Program-made: the position numbers and the translations under genes
The notes under the pieces: model-generated
Told to the model about the DNA's origin: nothing
Seen by the model: only the letters and a program-made list of their open reading frames with translations
Databases searched by the model: none
Part shown: in pieces, positions 17,710 to 25,793 of the stretch
Layout: the number at the start of each line of letters is the position of its first letter
Numbering within the stretch: the first letter of the stretch is position 1
From: Pelorhabdus rhamnosifermentans
GTDB lineage: Bacteria > Bacillota > Negativicutes > UMGS1260
Direction of reading: 5' to 3'
NCBI RefSeq assembly: GCF_018835585.1
Contig: NZ_JAHGVE010000001.1
Location: 496,001-560,000, forward strand
DNA: 64,000 nt

Positions 17710-19239
17710 ATGATATTGTTAGATGGATATTCTTTAACCTTAGAAGATGTGATAAAAGTAGCTCGTAATTATGAAGAAGTTAGGCTCAGTAAACAAGGTC
17801 GTGAGCAAATCATTACCAGTAGAAGAATTGTTGATAAAATATTGGAAGAAGAAAGACCGGTCTACGGCATTTCGACTGGTTTTGGTGACTTCAGTACGAT
17901 CTCGATTTCAAAAGATGAACGGGCTCAGTTACAGCGAAATTTAATTTTAAGTCACGCTACGGGTGTGGGTGACCCCTTGTCTGAGGATGTTGTTCGGGCA
18001 GCGATGTTGCTAAGAGCGAATTCATTGGCAAAAGGTTATTCGGGCATTCGGTTGGAAACGGTGGAAATGCTGTTAGCTATGATCAATAAACGTATCTGTC
18101 CTTTCATTCCAGCGAAGGGATCTGTCGGCGCTAGTGGCGACTTGGCTCCACTTTCTCATATGGTATTGGTAATGTTGGGTGAAGGTCAGGCTTATGTAAA
18201 GGGGAAATTGATCGGAGGTGCTGAAGCATTGCAGGCGTGTGGGTTGGCACCTAGTGTATTGAGCGGCAAGGAAGGGCTGGCGTTAATCAACGGAACACAA
18301 ATTATGACGGCAGTTGGTACGATTGTCTGGCACGATGCCGTTAATCTAATGAAGGCAACGGATATTGCGGCGGCATTAAGTGTAGAAGCTCTAAAAGGTA
18401 CCCGAGCGGCTTTTGATCCAAGAATCAGCCAGGTTAGAGCACATAGCGGGCAGGTGGCGACTACTGATAATATGTTGCGTTTGACTGCCAATAGTGCTAT
18501 CATTGCTTCCCATATTCACTGTAGAAAAGTACAGGATGCTTATTCGCTGCGTTGTGTGCCGCAAGTACATGGTGCTTCTAAAGATGCGCTTAGGCGCGTG
18601 GAAGAAACGTTGACCATTGAAATTAACTCGGCGACAGATAATCCGTTGATCATGCCGGAAACTGGCGAAGCCATTTCGGGTGGAAATTTCCATGGTCAGC
18701 CCATTGCCTTGGTTATGGATTATCTTAAGTTAGCTATTGCTGAATTAGGCAATATTTCCGAACGGCGCACCAATCGTTTATTAGATGTGCATTTAAGTGA
18801 GTTGCCTGCATTTTTAACAGCATTTCCTGGCGTTGACTCCGGTCTGATGATTACGCAATACGTTGCAGCGGCATTAGTATCGGAAAACAAGGTTTTAGTA
18901 CATCCGGCTAGCGCTGATTCCATTCCAACTTCCGCTAATCAGGAAGACCATGTCAGTATGGGGACGATTGCCGCCCGTCAGGCCAGAGAAATTTTGGATA
19001 ACGTCTGCAATATAGTAGCCATTGAAATGTTGGCAGCTGCACAAGGCGTCGATTTTCTAGCACCTCTTACACCCGGAGACGGTACTATTAAAGCACATCA
19101 AACCATTCGCAGCGTCATACCACATTTGGATGAAGACAGGATTCCGGCACCAGATATCAAGAATCTCCATGACCTAATTGCCAGTGGTAGATTGGTTGAA
19201 GCGGTAGAGGCTACAGTTGGTTTATTGAAGATTTATTAA
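17710..19239 (+). CDS. hutH: Histidine ammonia-lyase
   Basis: HutH deaminates histidine to urocanate, the first step of the pathway. GSVGASGDLAPLSHM contains the Ala-Ser-Gly (141-143) that cyclises to the MIO electrophile. STGFGDF, the QDAYSLRCVPQVHGA stretch and SATDNPL are all present, and 509 residues is the family length. The open frame begins eight codons earlier at a TTG, but CGGAGGGG sits just before the ATG at 17710. It is unusual that the first pathway enzyme lies at the end of the operon. Confidence 0.96.
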   Translation: MILLDGYSLTLEDVIKVARNYEEVRLSKQGREQIITSRRIVDKILEEERPVYGISTGFGDFSTISISKDERAQLQRNLILSHATGVGDPLSEDVVRAAMLLRANSLAKGYSGIRLETVEMLLAMINKRICPFIPAKGSVGASGDLAPLSHMVLVMLGEGQAYVKGKLIGGAEALQACGLAPSVLSGKEGLALINGTQIMTAVGTIVWHDAVNLMKATDIAAALSVEALKGTRAAFDPRISQVRAHSGQVATTDNMLRLTANSAIIASHIHCRKVQDAYSLRCVPQVHGASKDALRRVEETLTIEINSATDNPLIMPETGEAISGGNFHGQPIALVMDYLKLAIAELGNISERRTNRLLDVHLSELPAFLTAFPGVDSGLMITQYVAAALVSENKVLVHPASADSIPTSANQEDHVSMGTIAARQAREILDNVCNIVAIEMLAAAQGVDFLAPLTPGDGTIKAHQTIRSVIPHLDEDRIPAPDIKNLHDLIASGRLVEAVEATVGLLKIY

Positions 19240-19394
19240 AAGGCTCATTTAAGTGTGACTCTGTTGTTGGTTCTTGACCGCTATCTCGGAAAGATTCTGA
19301 GCTAACGATTACCAATGCAGCCTTAGCATCAGAAGAGTTGTTTTCGTCCAAGGAGGTTGGGGGAAAGTTACAATTAAGATGGGGAGGAATTGCA

Positions 19395-20777
19395 TTGAAG
19401 ATTGAAGAGAGAAGTATTGATTGGATTCCCAGTGAAGAAAGACATGGCAAAGCAAGTAGTTTATTTAATATTTGGTTTGGCGGGAACATGCATATTACGA
19501 CGCTTGTTACAGGTGCTTTATGTGTAACTTTTGGATTGAATTTATTCTGGAGTGTTTTGGCGATTATCTTAGGTAATCTGATTGGGGCTGTATTTATGGC
19601 ATTGCATTCAGCACAAGGTCCTAAGCTAGGAATACCACAAATGATTCAAAGTCGTGCCCAATTTGGAATTATTGGTGCCATTGTTCCTTTAATTATTGTC
19701 ATCTTTATGTATTTGGGATTCTTTTCGAGTAGCAGTTTGCTTGGCGCGCAAACGTTAAGCGGTGTGCTTCCGATTAATTTAACTTTATCTATTTTAATCA
19801 TGAATATAGTGGCCTTTTTGATAACACTTTATGGTCATGACCTGATTCATAAAATACAAAAAATTTTATCTTTGCTCTTTTTCATCGTCTACTTGATTGC
19901 GACTTTCATTGCTTGTAGGTTGTCATTACCAGCAGGGGCTTGGAATCCCGCTCATTTTAATCTTGCTATATTTGTACTTTGTGTAGCCCTTGTAGCTACT
20001 TGGCAAATTTCTTATGCGCCTTATGTTGCAGACTATTCCAGATATTTGCCTGAAGATACATCAACAAAGTCCACTTTTTGGTATACTTATGCAGGTTCTG
20101 CCAGTGCTTCGATTTGGATGATGACGTTAGGTGCTATTTTGATAAGTGCTATTCCAGATTTTCTTGCTCAAACAGGCCCGAATGTGGCGCGCTTATTTGG
20201 CAGTCTTGCCGGCTTGTTGTATGTTATTATTATTCTCGGTCAACTTTCCATTAATTCTTTTAACCTCTATGGGGCATTTATGTCTACAACCACGACATTA
20301 GAGCCATTTTATAAAATGAGGGTAACTCCCAAAATGCGAGCTTTTTTTATTGCTTTTATCGCTTGTATTGGCTCAGTCATCGATATTGTCGGGCAAGGAA
20401 GTTTTGTGAAATTATTTGTCAACTTTATATTATTTGTTAGCTATTTTCTCATTCCCTGGACGGCAATTAATCTTCTTGATTTTTATGTACTGAGATTTGG
20501 AAAATATAGCGTAAAAGATATGTTTGATATGAATGGTCAATATGGAAAAGTCAATTGGATCACCATGGTTTCTTATTTAGTGACCGTCATTGTCGAAATA
20601 CCTTTTGTGAATACTTCATTTTATGTTGGACCAGCAAGTAAATCTTTAGGAGAAGCTGATATTGCTTGGGTTTTGGGGTTAGTCATTCCTTGTCTGCTTT
20701 ATTATTTTCCCATGAAGCAGCAATTAAAAGCGTTACATAATCAGGCAGGTGTTTCAACTTACACCATTGGTGAGTAG
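19395..20777 (+). CDS. NCS1-family permease (cytosine/purine/hydantoin type)
   Basis: A membrane protein of about 460 residues with roughly 12 helices. The N-terminal ERHGKASSLFNIWFGGNMHI stretch and PQMIQSRAQFGIIGA are signatures of the NCS1 nucleobase:cation symporters. The open frame begins at 19338, but the extra residues do not fit the family, and GGGGAGGAA lies before the TTG at 19395, which is taken as start. It follows hutH by about 155 bases with no terminator seen, so it may be read with the hut operon. A nucleobase, hydantoin or imidazole-type compound are all possible substrates. Confidence 0.8.
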   Translation: MKIEERSIDWIPSEERHGKASSLFNIWFGGNMHITTLVTGALCVTFGLNLFWSVLAIILGNLIGAVFMALHSAQGPKLGIPQMIQSRAQFGIIGAIVPLIIVIFMYLGFFSSSSLLGAQTLSGVLPINLTLSILIMNIVAFLITLYGHDLIHKIQKILSLLFFIVYLIATFIACRLSLPAGAWNPAHFNLAIFVLCVALVATWQISYAPYVADYSRYLPEDTSTKSTFWYTYAGSASASIWMMTLGAILISAIPDFLAQTGPNVARLFGSLAGLLYVIIILGQLSINSFNLYGAFMSTTTTLEPFYKMRVTPKMRAFFIAFIACIGSVIDIVGQGSFVKLFVNFILFVSYFLIPWTAINLLDFYVLRFGKYSVKDMFDMNGQYGKVNWITMVSYLVTVIVEIPFVNTSFYVGPASKSLGEADIAWVLGLVIPCLLYYFPMKQQLKALHNQAGVSTYTIGE

Positions 20778-20817
20778 TAGATTTAATCGTCTGAATTGCA
20801 GCTTTTATAAAAATAAG

Positions 20818-20852
20818 AACCCGTCATGGATAGGAATCTGTGACGGGTTTTA
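20818..20852 (+). terminator. Intrinsic terminator of the hut/NCS1 unit
   Basis: AACCCGTCA (20818-20826) pairs with TGACGGGTT (20841-20849), followed by TTTA. Confidence 0.8.
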
Positions 20853-21233
20853 AATTTGCGATATAAGATGTATGCATTATTGCGATGGTGTATCCGTGCT
20901 TTTCCTATTGTACATACAGTACGATGAAAGCTTATAATAGACGGATAAAGCTTAGGGGTGGCAATTGATGAAAATAGGGATAAGCCGTGGAAGAAAATTG
21001 AAATGTGATCTAAAGTAGTGCAGGAAAATTATCTAATATGGGGAAATTTGTAATATACACAATGATTCTAGACTTTTAACTATACTTTGGTATTCGAAAA
21101 ATTTGCTATATGGATTGCGGATTAGGTGATTTGGAAAGATTAATAAATGATAAGTAGTAGATAGTGTAAGTGATTTACTGTTATCCTGAGTTTAGCGGAT
21201 AGACCAATCACTGGTTGCGAAAGGCGGATAAAA
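20853..21233. other. Intergenic region with promoter-like boxes and a possible 16-codon leader
   Basis: TATAAT at 20933-20938 has only a weak -35 (TTGTAC, 19-base spacing). AGGGGTGG then precedes ATG 20968, which opens a 16-codon frame ending at a TAG near 21018 (MKIGISRGRKLKCDLK). It could be a leader peptide or the stub of a lost gene. The last 150 bases before the DeoR gene contain GGTTGCGA near 21214, similar to half of the inverted repeat at 22154-22184. Confidence 0.35.
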
Positions 21234-22001
21234 GTGGCAAACTCTTTAACAATTACGAGAAGAAATAAATTAGCTCAAATCCTGGTTTCGGAGGGCAGCG
21301 TAAAGGTAGGAAAGTTGGCTGAACTATTTGGAGTGTCTACTGAAACGATTCGCAAGGATTTACTATATTTAGAAAGTGAGGGGATTGCCAGAAAGAGTCA
21401 TGGTGGAGCGATTGCTGCTAGTGAATTTTTGGAATTGGAGCGTCCTTTTGTTACAAAAAGCTTAGAAAATATTGAAGTAAAAACAAAAATTGCCCAAGCT
21501 GCTATCAATTTAATTCCAGAAAACGGAGTAGTCATATTGGATGCGGGAAGTACTGTTTTTAGTATTGCAAAGCTTCTTTCCTTAAAGAAAGAAATTACAG
21601 TTATTACGAATTCTATTGTTGTAACTCAGATATTGTCTAGTACAGATACCATCGTATACTCTATTGGCGGTAGAGTTAGGGGGCGTAGTATGGCTTTTGT
21701 GGGTTTATGGGGAATAGAGGCTTTAAATTCGGTTAATGTGGATATTGCATTTATAGGTACAGTCGGATTTTCACATTGCAGTGGTCCTTGTACCGCTTCG
21801 TATGACGATGCCCAAATCAAAAAGGCTATGATTCGCAGTGCGAAAATAAAAGTAGTTGTAGGTGATAGCCGCAAGTTTAGGAGTACCGGTTTATTTCAAT
21901 TTTGCGATTGGAAAGAAATTGATTATTTCATTACGGATTCCGAAGCTCCCAAGGATGAAATTGAGCAAATGGAAAAAATTACAAAAATTATTATCGTATA
22001 G
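21234..22001 (+). CDS. DeoR-family transcriptional regulator
   Basis: A 255-residue repressor of sugar or nucleoside metabolism type. The N-terminal HTH reads VKVGKLAELFGVSTETIRKDLLYLESEG, followed by the RKSHGGA hinge. The C-terminal sensor domain has the ribose-5-phosphate-isomerase-like fold motifs ILDAGSTVFSIAKLL, ITNSIVV and IGGRVR, and binds a phosphorylated ligand in this family. Translation starts at GTG after AAGGCGGA. A terminator separates it from the PHP gene. The inverted repeat before that gene is its most likely operator (inference). Confidence 0.9.
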   Translation: MANSLTITRRNKLAQILVSEGSVKVGKLAELFGVSTETIRKDLLYLESEGIARKSHGGAIAASEFLELERPFVTKSLENIEVKTKIAQAAINLIPENGVVILDAGSTVFSIAKLLSLKKEITVITNSIVVTQILSSTDTIVYSIGGRVRGRSMAFVGLWGIEALNSVNVDIAFIGTVGFSHCSGPCTASYDDAQIKKAMIRSAKIKVVVGDSRKFRSTGLFQFCDWKEIDYFITDSEAPKDEIEQMEKITKIIIV

Positions 22002-22036
22002 TTTTCGTCCAAAATTGTTGTTTCAGCTTTTTAGTC

Positions 22037-22080
22037 AACCCCCTTATTGTCATAAGCAATAAGGGGGTTAATTATTTTTT
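22037..22080 (+). terminator. Intrinsic terminator after the DeoR gene
   Basis: AACCCCCTTATTG (22037-22049) pairs perfectly with CAATAAGGGGGTT (22057-22069); an AT-rich T-run follows. Confidence 0.9.
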
Positions 22081-22098
22081 TAATCATTAAAAAATACA

Positions 22099-22127
22099 TT
22101 GACAACAACTTAAACCAATATTAAACT
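22099..22127 (+). promoter_or_regulatory. Sigma-70-type promoter for the PHP-domain gene
   Basis: TTGACA (22099-22104) and TAAACT (22122-22127) are 17 bases apart. Confidence 0.7.
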
Positions 22128-22153
22128 TTAAATAAATTGGTAATTAAATATTT

Positions 22154-22184
22154 TTAGTTGCGATACATAAAAAATCGCAACTAA
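22154..22184. promoter_or_regulatory. 11-bp perfect inverted repeat, candidate DeoR operator
   Basis: TTAGTTGCGAT (22154-22164) and ATCGCAACTAA (22174-22184) are separated by nine A-rich bases. The repeat lies between promoter and ribosome site. The GTTGCGA core recurs as a half-site upstream of the DeoR gene, which supports autoregulation plus control of the PHP gene. Confidence 0.6.
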
Positions 22185-22201
22185 AGGAAAGGGGAGTTAT
22201 T

Positions 22202-22963
22202 TTGGAATTATTATTAGCATTGGACTTTATAACGATTTCCGGAGCGAAGAAAGTACTCAAAGAAGTGGATAATACTGATGTAATTGTTCATGCTTATAAT
22301 ACCATTCTAGAAATGGCTAAAGAAGCTTCCAAAAGGGGATTAAAACTATTAGGCATTACGGAACATGTTTCAGGTATTCCCGGAATATGTTCGCATGTTT
22401 TTTTTGGAAATTCCAGATTAGTTCCGAGAAAAATGTATGGAGTAGAATTGATGTTAGGTGCAGAGATTAATATTATTGATTATAATGGAAAACTTAGTTT
22501 AGAAGATAGATTAATAGATAAATTAGATGTTAGAATTGCAGGACTCCATAAGCATTGTTATACGCCTGGAACTGTAGGGCAGAATATAACTGCTATTATA
22601 GGCGCTATCAAAAATCCTAAAATTGATATAATTAGTCTCCCAGATGATAATTCATTTTCGTTGGATTATGAAGCAATTATACAAGCTGCGAAAAAATACA
22701 ATACATTGTTAGAGTTCAATAATAATTCTTTAAATCCAATGAATGGCCGCAAAAATGTACGTGAAAATAATATTCATATATTGCAATTATGCAAAAAATA
22801 TGGTGTACCCATTATCCTTGGAAGTGATGCACACGTGGATATAAATATTATAAGATGTGATTTCGTTTGTGAAGTATTATGTAAAATTAATTTCCCGAAA
22901 GAACTTATTATTAATAATTCCGTAATGGATTTTAAGAATAAAATGAACCTAAATAGAGTTTAA
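22202..22963 (+). CDS. PHP-domain protein (YcdX-like) with an altered N-terminal metal motif
   Basis: From residue 30 the protein follows PHP-family phosphoesterases of the YcdX type: HAYNTILEMAKEASKRGLKLL, GITEH, VELMLGAEINIIDYNG, AGLHKHCYTPG and ILGSDAH. In the family the N terminus normally reads DxHxHT, the first pair of metal ligands. Here the matching position reads ALDFITISG, followed by an extra 15-residue insertion, so both histidines are missing. The remaining ligands (GITEH, the Glu in GAEINI, GLHKH, GSDAH) remain. It may bind fewer metals, be inactive or have changed function. TTG start after AAAGGGGAG. It is likely repressed by the upstream DeoR protein. Confidence 0.75.
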   Translation: MELLLALDFITISGAKKVLKEVDNTDVIVHAYNTILEMAKEASKRGLKLLGITEHVSGIPGICSHVFFGNSRLVPRKMYGVELMLGAEINIIDYNGKLSLEDRLIDKLDVRIAGLHKHCYTPGTVGQNITAIIGAIKNPKIDIISLPDDNSFSLDYEAIIQAAKKYNTLLEFNNNSLNPMNGRKNVRENNIHILQLCKKYGVPIILGSDAHVDINIIRCDFVCEVLCKINFPKELIINNSVMDFKNKMNLNRV

Positions 22964-23001
22964 TTTTGTCATTTCAATATACGAACTTGAAAAATCTTAT
23001 C

Positions 23002-23036
23002 GTTCTAAGGATTTTCCTTAGAGCTTTTTTATTTTT
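23002..23036 (+). terminator. Intrinsic terminator after the PHP gene
   Basis: TCTAAGGA (23004-23011) pairs with TCCTTAGA (23015-23022), followed by GCTTTTTTATTTTT. No gene is visible in 23037-23191. Confidence 0.9.
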
Positions 23037-23191
23037 GAATTTAAAGCAGGATTTTTGTCGCTTTTTAGGAATACAAATTATTTATGGTATTGAGAGACGA
23101 GTTCGTAGCATTTTTAGGCAAGGGTGCCGAGTCGGTTTATTGCCATTTCTATTTGTATGTGCCATAATAACCAGAACTAGGGGGAATTAAA

Positions 23192-24379
23192 ATGTTTAAT
23201 AGCGCAAAGGCCATTCCTAAACAGGTATGGCTGATTGCTTTGGGACATGGTGTTACGGATTTAGCACCGGGGGCGCTTTATGTGGCGCTGCCATTTTTTA
23301 AGGCGCAATTGGGCTTAACCTATGCCGAGGTGAGTATGATTGTGTTGGTGCAAAATATGACGGCTTCTTTGAGTCAACCGATTTTCGGTTATTTTAGCGA
23401 TCGGACGCCGCGCCCATGGATTATGCCGATTGGCTGTCTGGTATGTGGAGTGGCTATGTTGGCATCACTACTTGTGCCAAGTTACTATGGGGTGCTCCTG
23501 TTTATGGGGCTGAGTGGTTTCGGTAATGCGGCCTTTCATCCCGAAGCGGCAAAGGTGGTTAATCAGTTGAGTGGAAAATCCTTGGGCAAGGGAGCTAGTT
23601 TGTTTAGTGTATGGGGGAATTTTGGCGTGGGGCTGGGAACTTTATTTATGGCTTTTTTGCTTGCTGCCAATGGCAATATTTCGCTGTATTTTTTTATTTT
23701 GCCATTTTTATTATGTACAGTGGCTCTTTGTTACGTTGCCGCTACATTGCCATCAGCACAGTTTAGCGGAGTCAGTGGACTGCGCCAGCTTAAAGCTTCT
23801 GTGAATGGGGCGCTGTTGTGTCTTTTGGGGATGATCGCCGCCAGAGCTACTATTTCGTCAGGTATTAGTGCCTTTGTACCGTTATATTATGTATCCTATT
23901 TGCATGGTAGTTCGCTTTACGCCAGCTCATTGTTGACGGTGTATATGATTGCTGGTGCCTTTGGGACGATGATTGGCGGGTTGATGAGCGATCGGTATGG
24001 CAGTAAAACAGTCATGCTTTATTCCATTTTGCCTTTAGCACTTTTGATGTATGGGTTCCGGTTTATGGGCGGGATTTGGCCCTTTGTGATTTTGGCGCTC
24101 ATGAGTATCTTGCTTACGGCAACAGCAACTAGCAGTTTGGTGTTGATACAGAAAATGATGCCAGGTAATGTGGGCATGGCATCAGGCTTGAATCTTGGTT
24201 TCAGTGTCGGGCTGGGCACTCTTGGGGTACTGGCGTTAGGCAAGGTGGCTGACTTATGGAGCATGCCGGTTATTTTTGATATTTTGGCTTTTTTACCGAT
24301 TATTGCTTTTGCGCTGACTTGCTTTATTCGTGAGCCGGGGTGGCAAGAGCGGTCAGGCATAATGAATTTAAGAAACTAG
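23192..24379 (+). CDS. MFS transporter, fosmidomycin-resistance (Fsr) type
   Basis: A 395-residue, 12-helix major facilitator protein. LGHGVTDLAPGALYVALPF in helix 1, the SQPIFGYFSDRTPRPWIMP loop between helices 2 and 3, and GNAAFHPEAAKVV in helix 4 are characteristic of Fsr-like drug exporters. It would export a small molecule with proton exchange at the inner membrane. An AGGGGGAA ribosome site precedes the ATG. Codon use is richer in G and C than the flanking PHP gene. It is followed after 54 bases by the purine permease gene, possibly as one transcript. The natural substrate is unknown. Confidence 0.85.
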   Translation: MFNSAKAIPKQVWLIALGHGVTDLAPGALYVALPFFKAQLGLTYAEVSMIVLVQNMTASLSQPIFGYFSDRTPRPWIMPIGCLVCGVAMLASLLVPSYYGVLLFMGLSGFGNAAFHPEAAKVVNQLSGKSLGKGASLFSVWGNFGVGLGTLFMAFLLAANGNISLYFFILPFLLCTVALCYVAATLPSAQFSGVSGLRQLKASVNGALLCLLGMIAARATISSGISAFVPLYYVSYLHGSSLYASSLLTVYMIAGAFGTMIGGLMSDRYGSKTVMLYSILPLALLMYGFRFMGGIWPFVILALMSILLTATATSSLVLIQKMMPGNVGMASGLNLGFSVGLGTLGVLALGKVADLWSMPVIFDILAFLPIIAFALTCFIREPGWQERSGIMNLRN

Positions 24380-24433
24380 CTGGAATATCATTGCATATTA
24401 ATAGTTTCAAAGAGAAGAGGAGAAGAATGCAAG

Positions 24434-25762
24434 ATGGATCAGGTATTCAGTCGTTGGATAGATCATCAATTCAAGCTTAAGGAGAATGGAACGGACATAA
24501 CGAACGAAATTATTGCGGGTCTTACAACCTTTACTACGATGGCTTATGTCTTGGCTTTGGTGCCCAAGATGATGGGGGAGGCGGGGCTACCTGCCGGTCA
24601 AATTCTGACTGCGATGGTCTTCATGGTATTTTTAACTACTGCTGCCATGGGGCTATATACGAATCGGCCATTTGTTTTAGCTCCTGGTATGGGTAGTGTC
24701 GCTATTTTTTCTATTACACTTGTCCAATTGCAGAAAGTTCCAGTCGAAATAGCCAGCGGGATTGTTTTTCTTAGTGGCTGTTTATTTGTTCTTGTTACTG
24801 TGTTTGGTGTGCGCGAGGCCATCATTACAATTATCCCTAAGGGAATTAAGATTTCTATCAGTGCTGGTGTCGGTTTGTTCCTTGCTGTGATTGGACTACG
24901 TAATGCAAAGATTATTATTGCCAGTACGGAAAAGACGGCCTTGTCTTTTGGCAATCTTGCTCAGCCTATCGCTATACTAGCGACGATTGGTTTTTTAATT
25001 TTGTTAGTTTTAGAAGTCCGCAAAGTTCGTGGGGGTGCTTTGATTGCTATTGTTTTAACAACAATCCTTGGTATTCCCATGGGAATTACCAAAATTCCTC
25101 AGACGATTTTTAGTATGCCTTCTGGAATTCATGATGTGTTTTTTCGGTTTGATCTTATGGGGGCGCTGGATGTTCAATATGTTCCTTTTTTATTTGCTTT
25201 TTTTCTGCCTGACTTCTTTTCCAGTTTTGGCACAGCCTTGGGTGTAGGCAGTAAGGCTGGTTTTTTGGATAAAAACGGTGATTTACCAGAAATAAATAAG
25301 GTTTTTTGGATTGATTCTTTGGCAGCTACGCTGGGATCTTTGTTCACTATTCCTGTCTTGATTACCTATTTGGAATCAGGTGCAGGAGTTGAGGCTGGCG
25401 GACGCACCGGGCTGACAGCTCTCACAACTGCCAGCGCATTTTTGCTTGTTTTGGCTATTACGCCGCTGGCTTTGATGATTCCTGCAGCAGCCACTGCACC
25501 CATTTTGGTTTATGTAGGAATTAGCATGCTGGCAGGGATGCGCAATCTTGATTATGATGATATTGCTGAATACTTGCCCGCTTTTCTTTGCATCGCTTTT
25601 ACGGCTTTTACCTTTAATATTGGTAATGGTATTGCTGTGGCCTTCATTGCTTATGTTGTTATTAAAATAGCGGCACGTCATTATCAGGAGTTAACGTTAG
25701 GCCATTACTTGCTAGCACTGGTATTAATGTATTATTTTTATTCATTAACAAGTTTGAAATAA
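24434..25762 (+). CDS. NCS2-family purine permease (AzgA type)
   Basis: A 442-residue membrane protein of the adenine/guanine/hypoxanthine branch of the NCS2 family. Family signs include the N-terminal EIIAGLTTFTTMAYVLALVP, NRPFVLAPGMGSVA in helix 3, IPKGIKISISAGVGLFLA and the FFLPDFFSSFGTALGVG segment with its acidic residue. It imports purine bases with H+. Adenine deaminase follows 31 bases later, so uptake and deamination of adenine are encoded together, giving hypoxanthine for salvage or as nitrogen source. Confidence 0.9.
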   Translation: MDQVFSRWIDHQFKLKENGTDITNEIIAGLTTFTTMAYVLALVPKMMGEAGLPAGQILTAMVFMVFLTTAAMGLYTNRPFVLAPGMGSVAIFSITLVQLQKVPVEIASGIVFLSGCLFVLVTVFGVREAIITIIPKGIKISISAGVGLFLAVIGLRNAKIIIASTEKTALSFGNLAQPIAILATIGFLILLVLEVRKVRGGALIAIVLTTILGIPMGITKIPQTIFSMPSGIHDVFFRFDLMGALDVQYVPFLFAFFLPDFFSSFGTALGVGSKAGFLDKNGDLPEINKVFWIDSLAATLGSLFTIPVLITYLESGAGVEAGGRTGLTALTTASAFLLVLAITPLALMIPAAATAPILVYVGISMLAGMRNLDYDDIAEYLPAFLCIAFTAFTFNIGNGIAVAFIAYVVIKIAARHYQELTLGHYLLALVLMYYFYSLTSLK

Positions 25763-25793
25763 ATTCACTACGATAAAAAAGGGAGGGATTTTT

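Noticed and set aside
22966-23190. Open frame of 74 codons after the PHP gene
   Set aside because: It begins inside the terminator region and has no ribosome site or protein-like features.
24380-24433. Possible purine riboswitch before the NCS2 permease and adenine deaminase
   Set aside because: The gap is only 54 bases, and no purine-aptamer pattern is visible there or upstream of the MFS gene.
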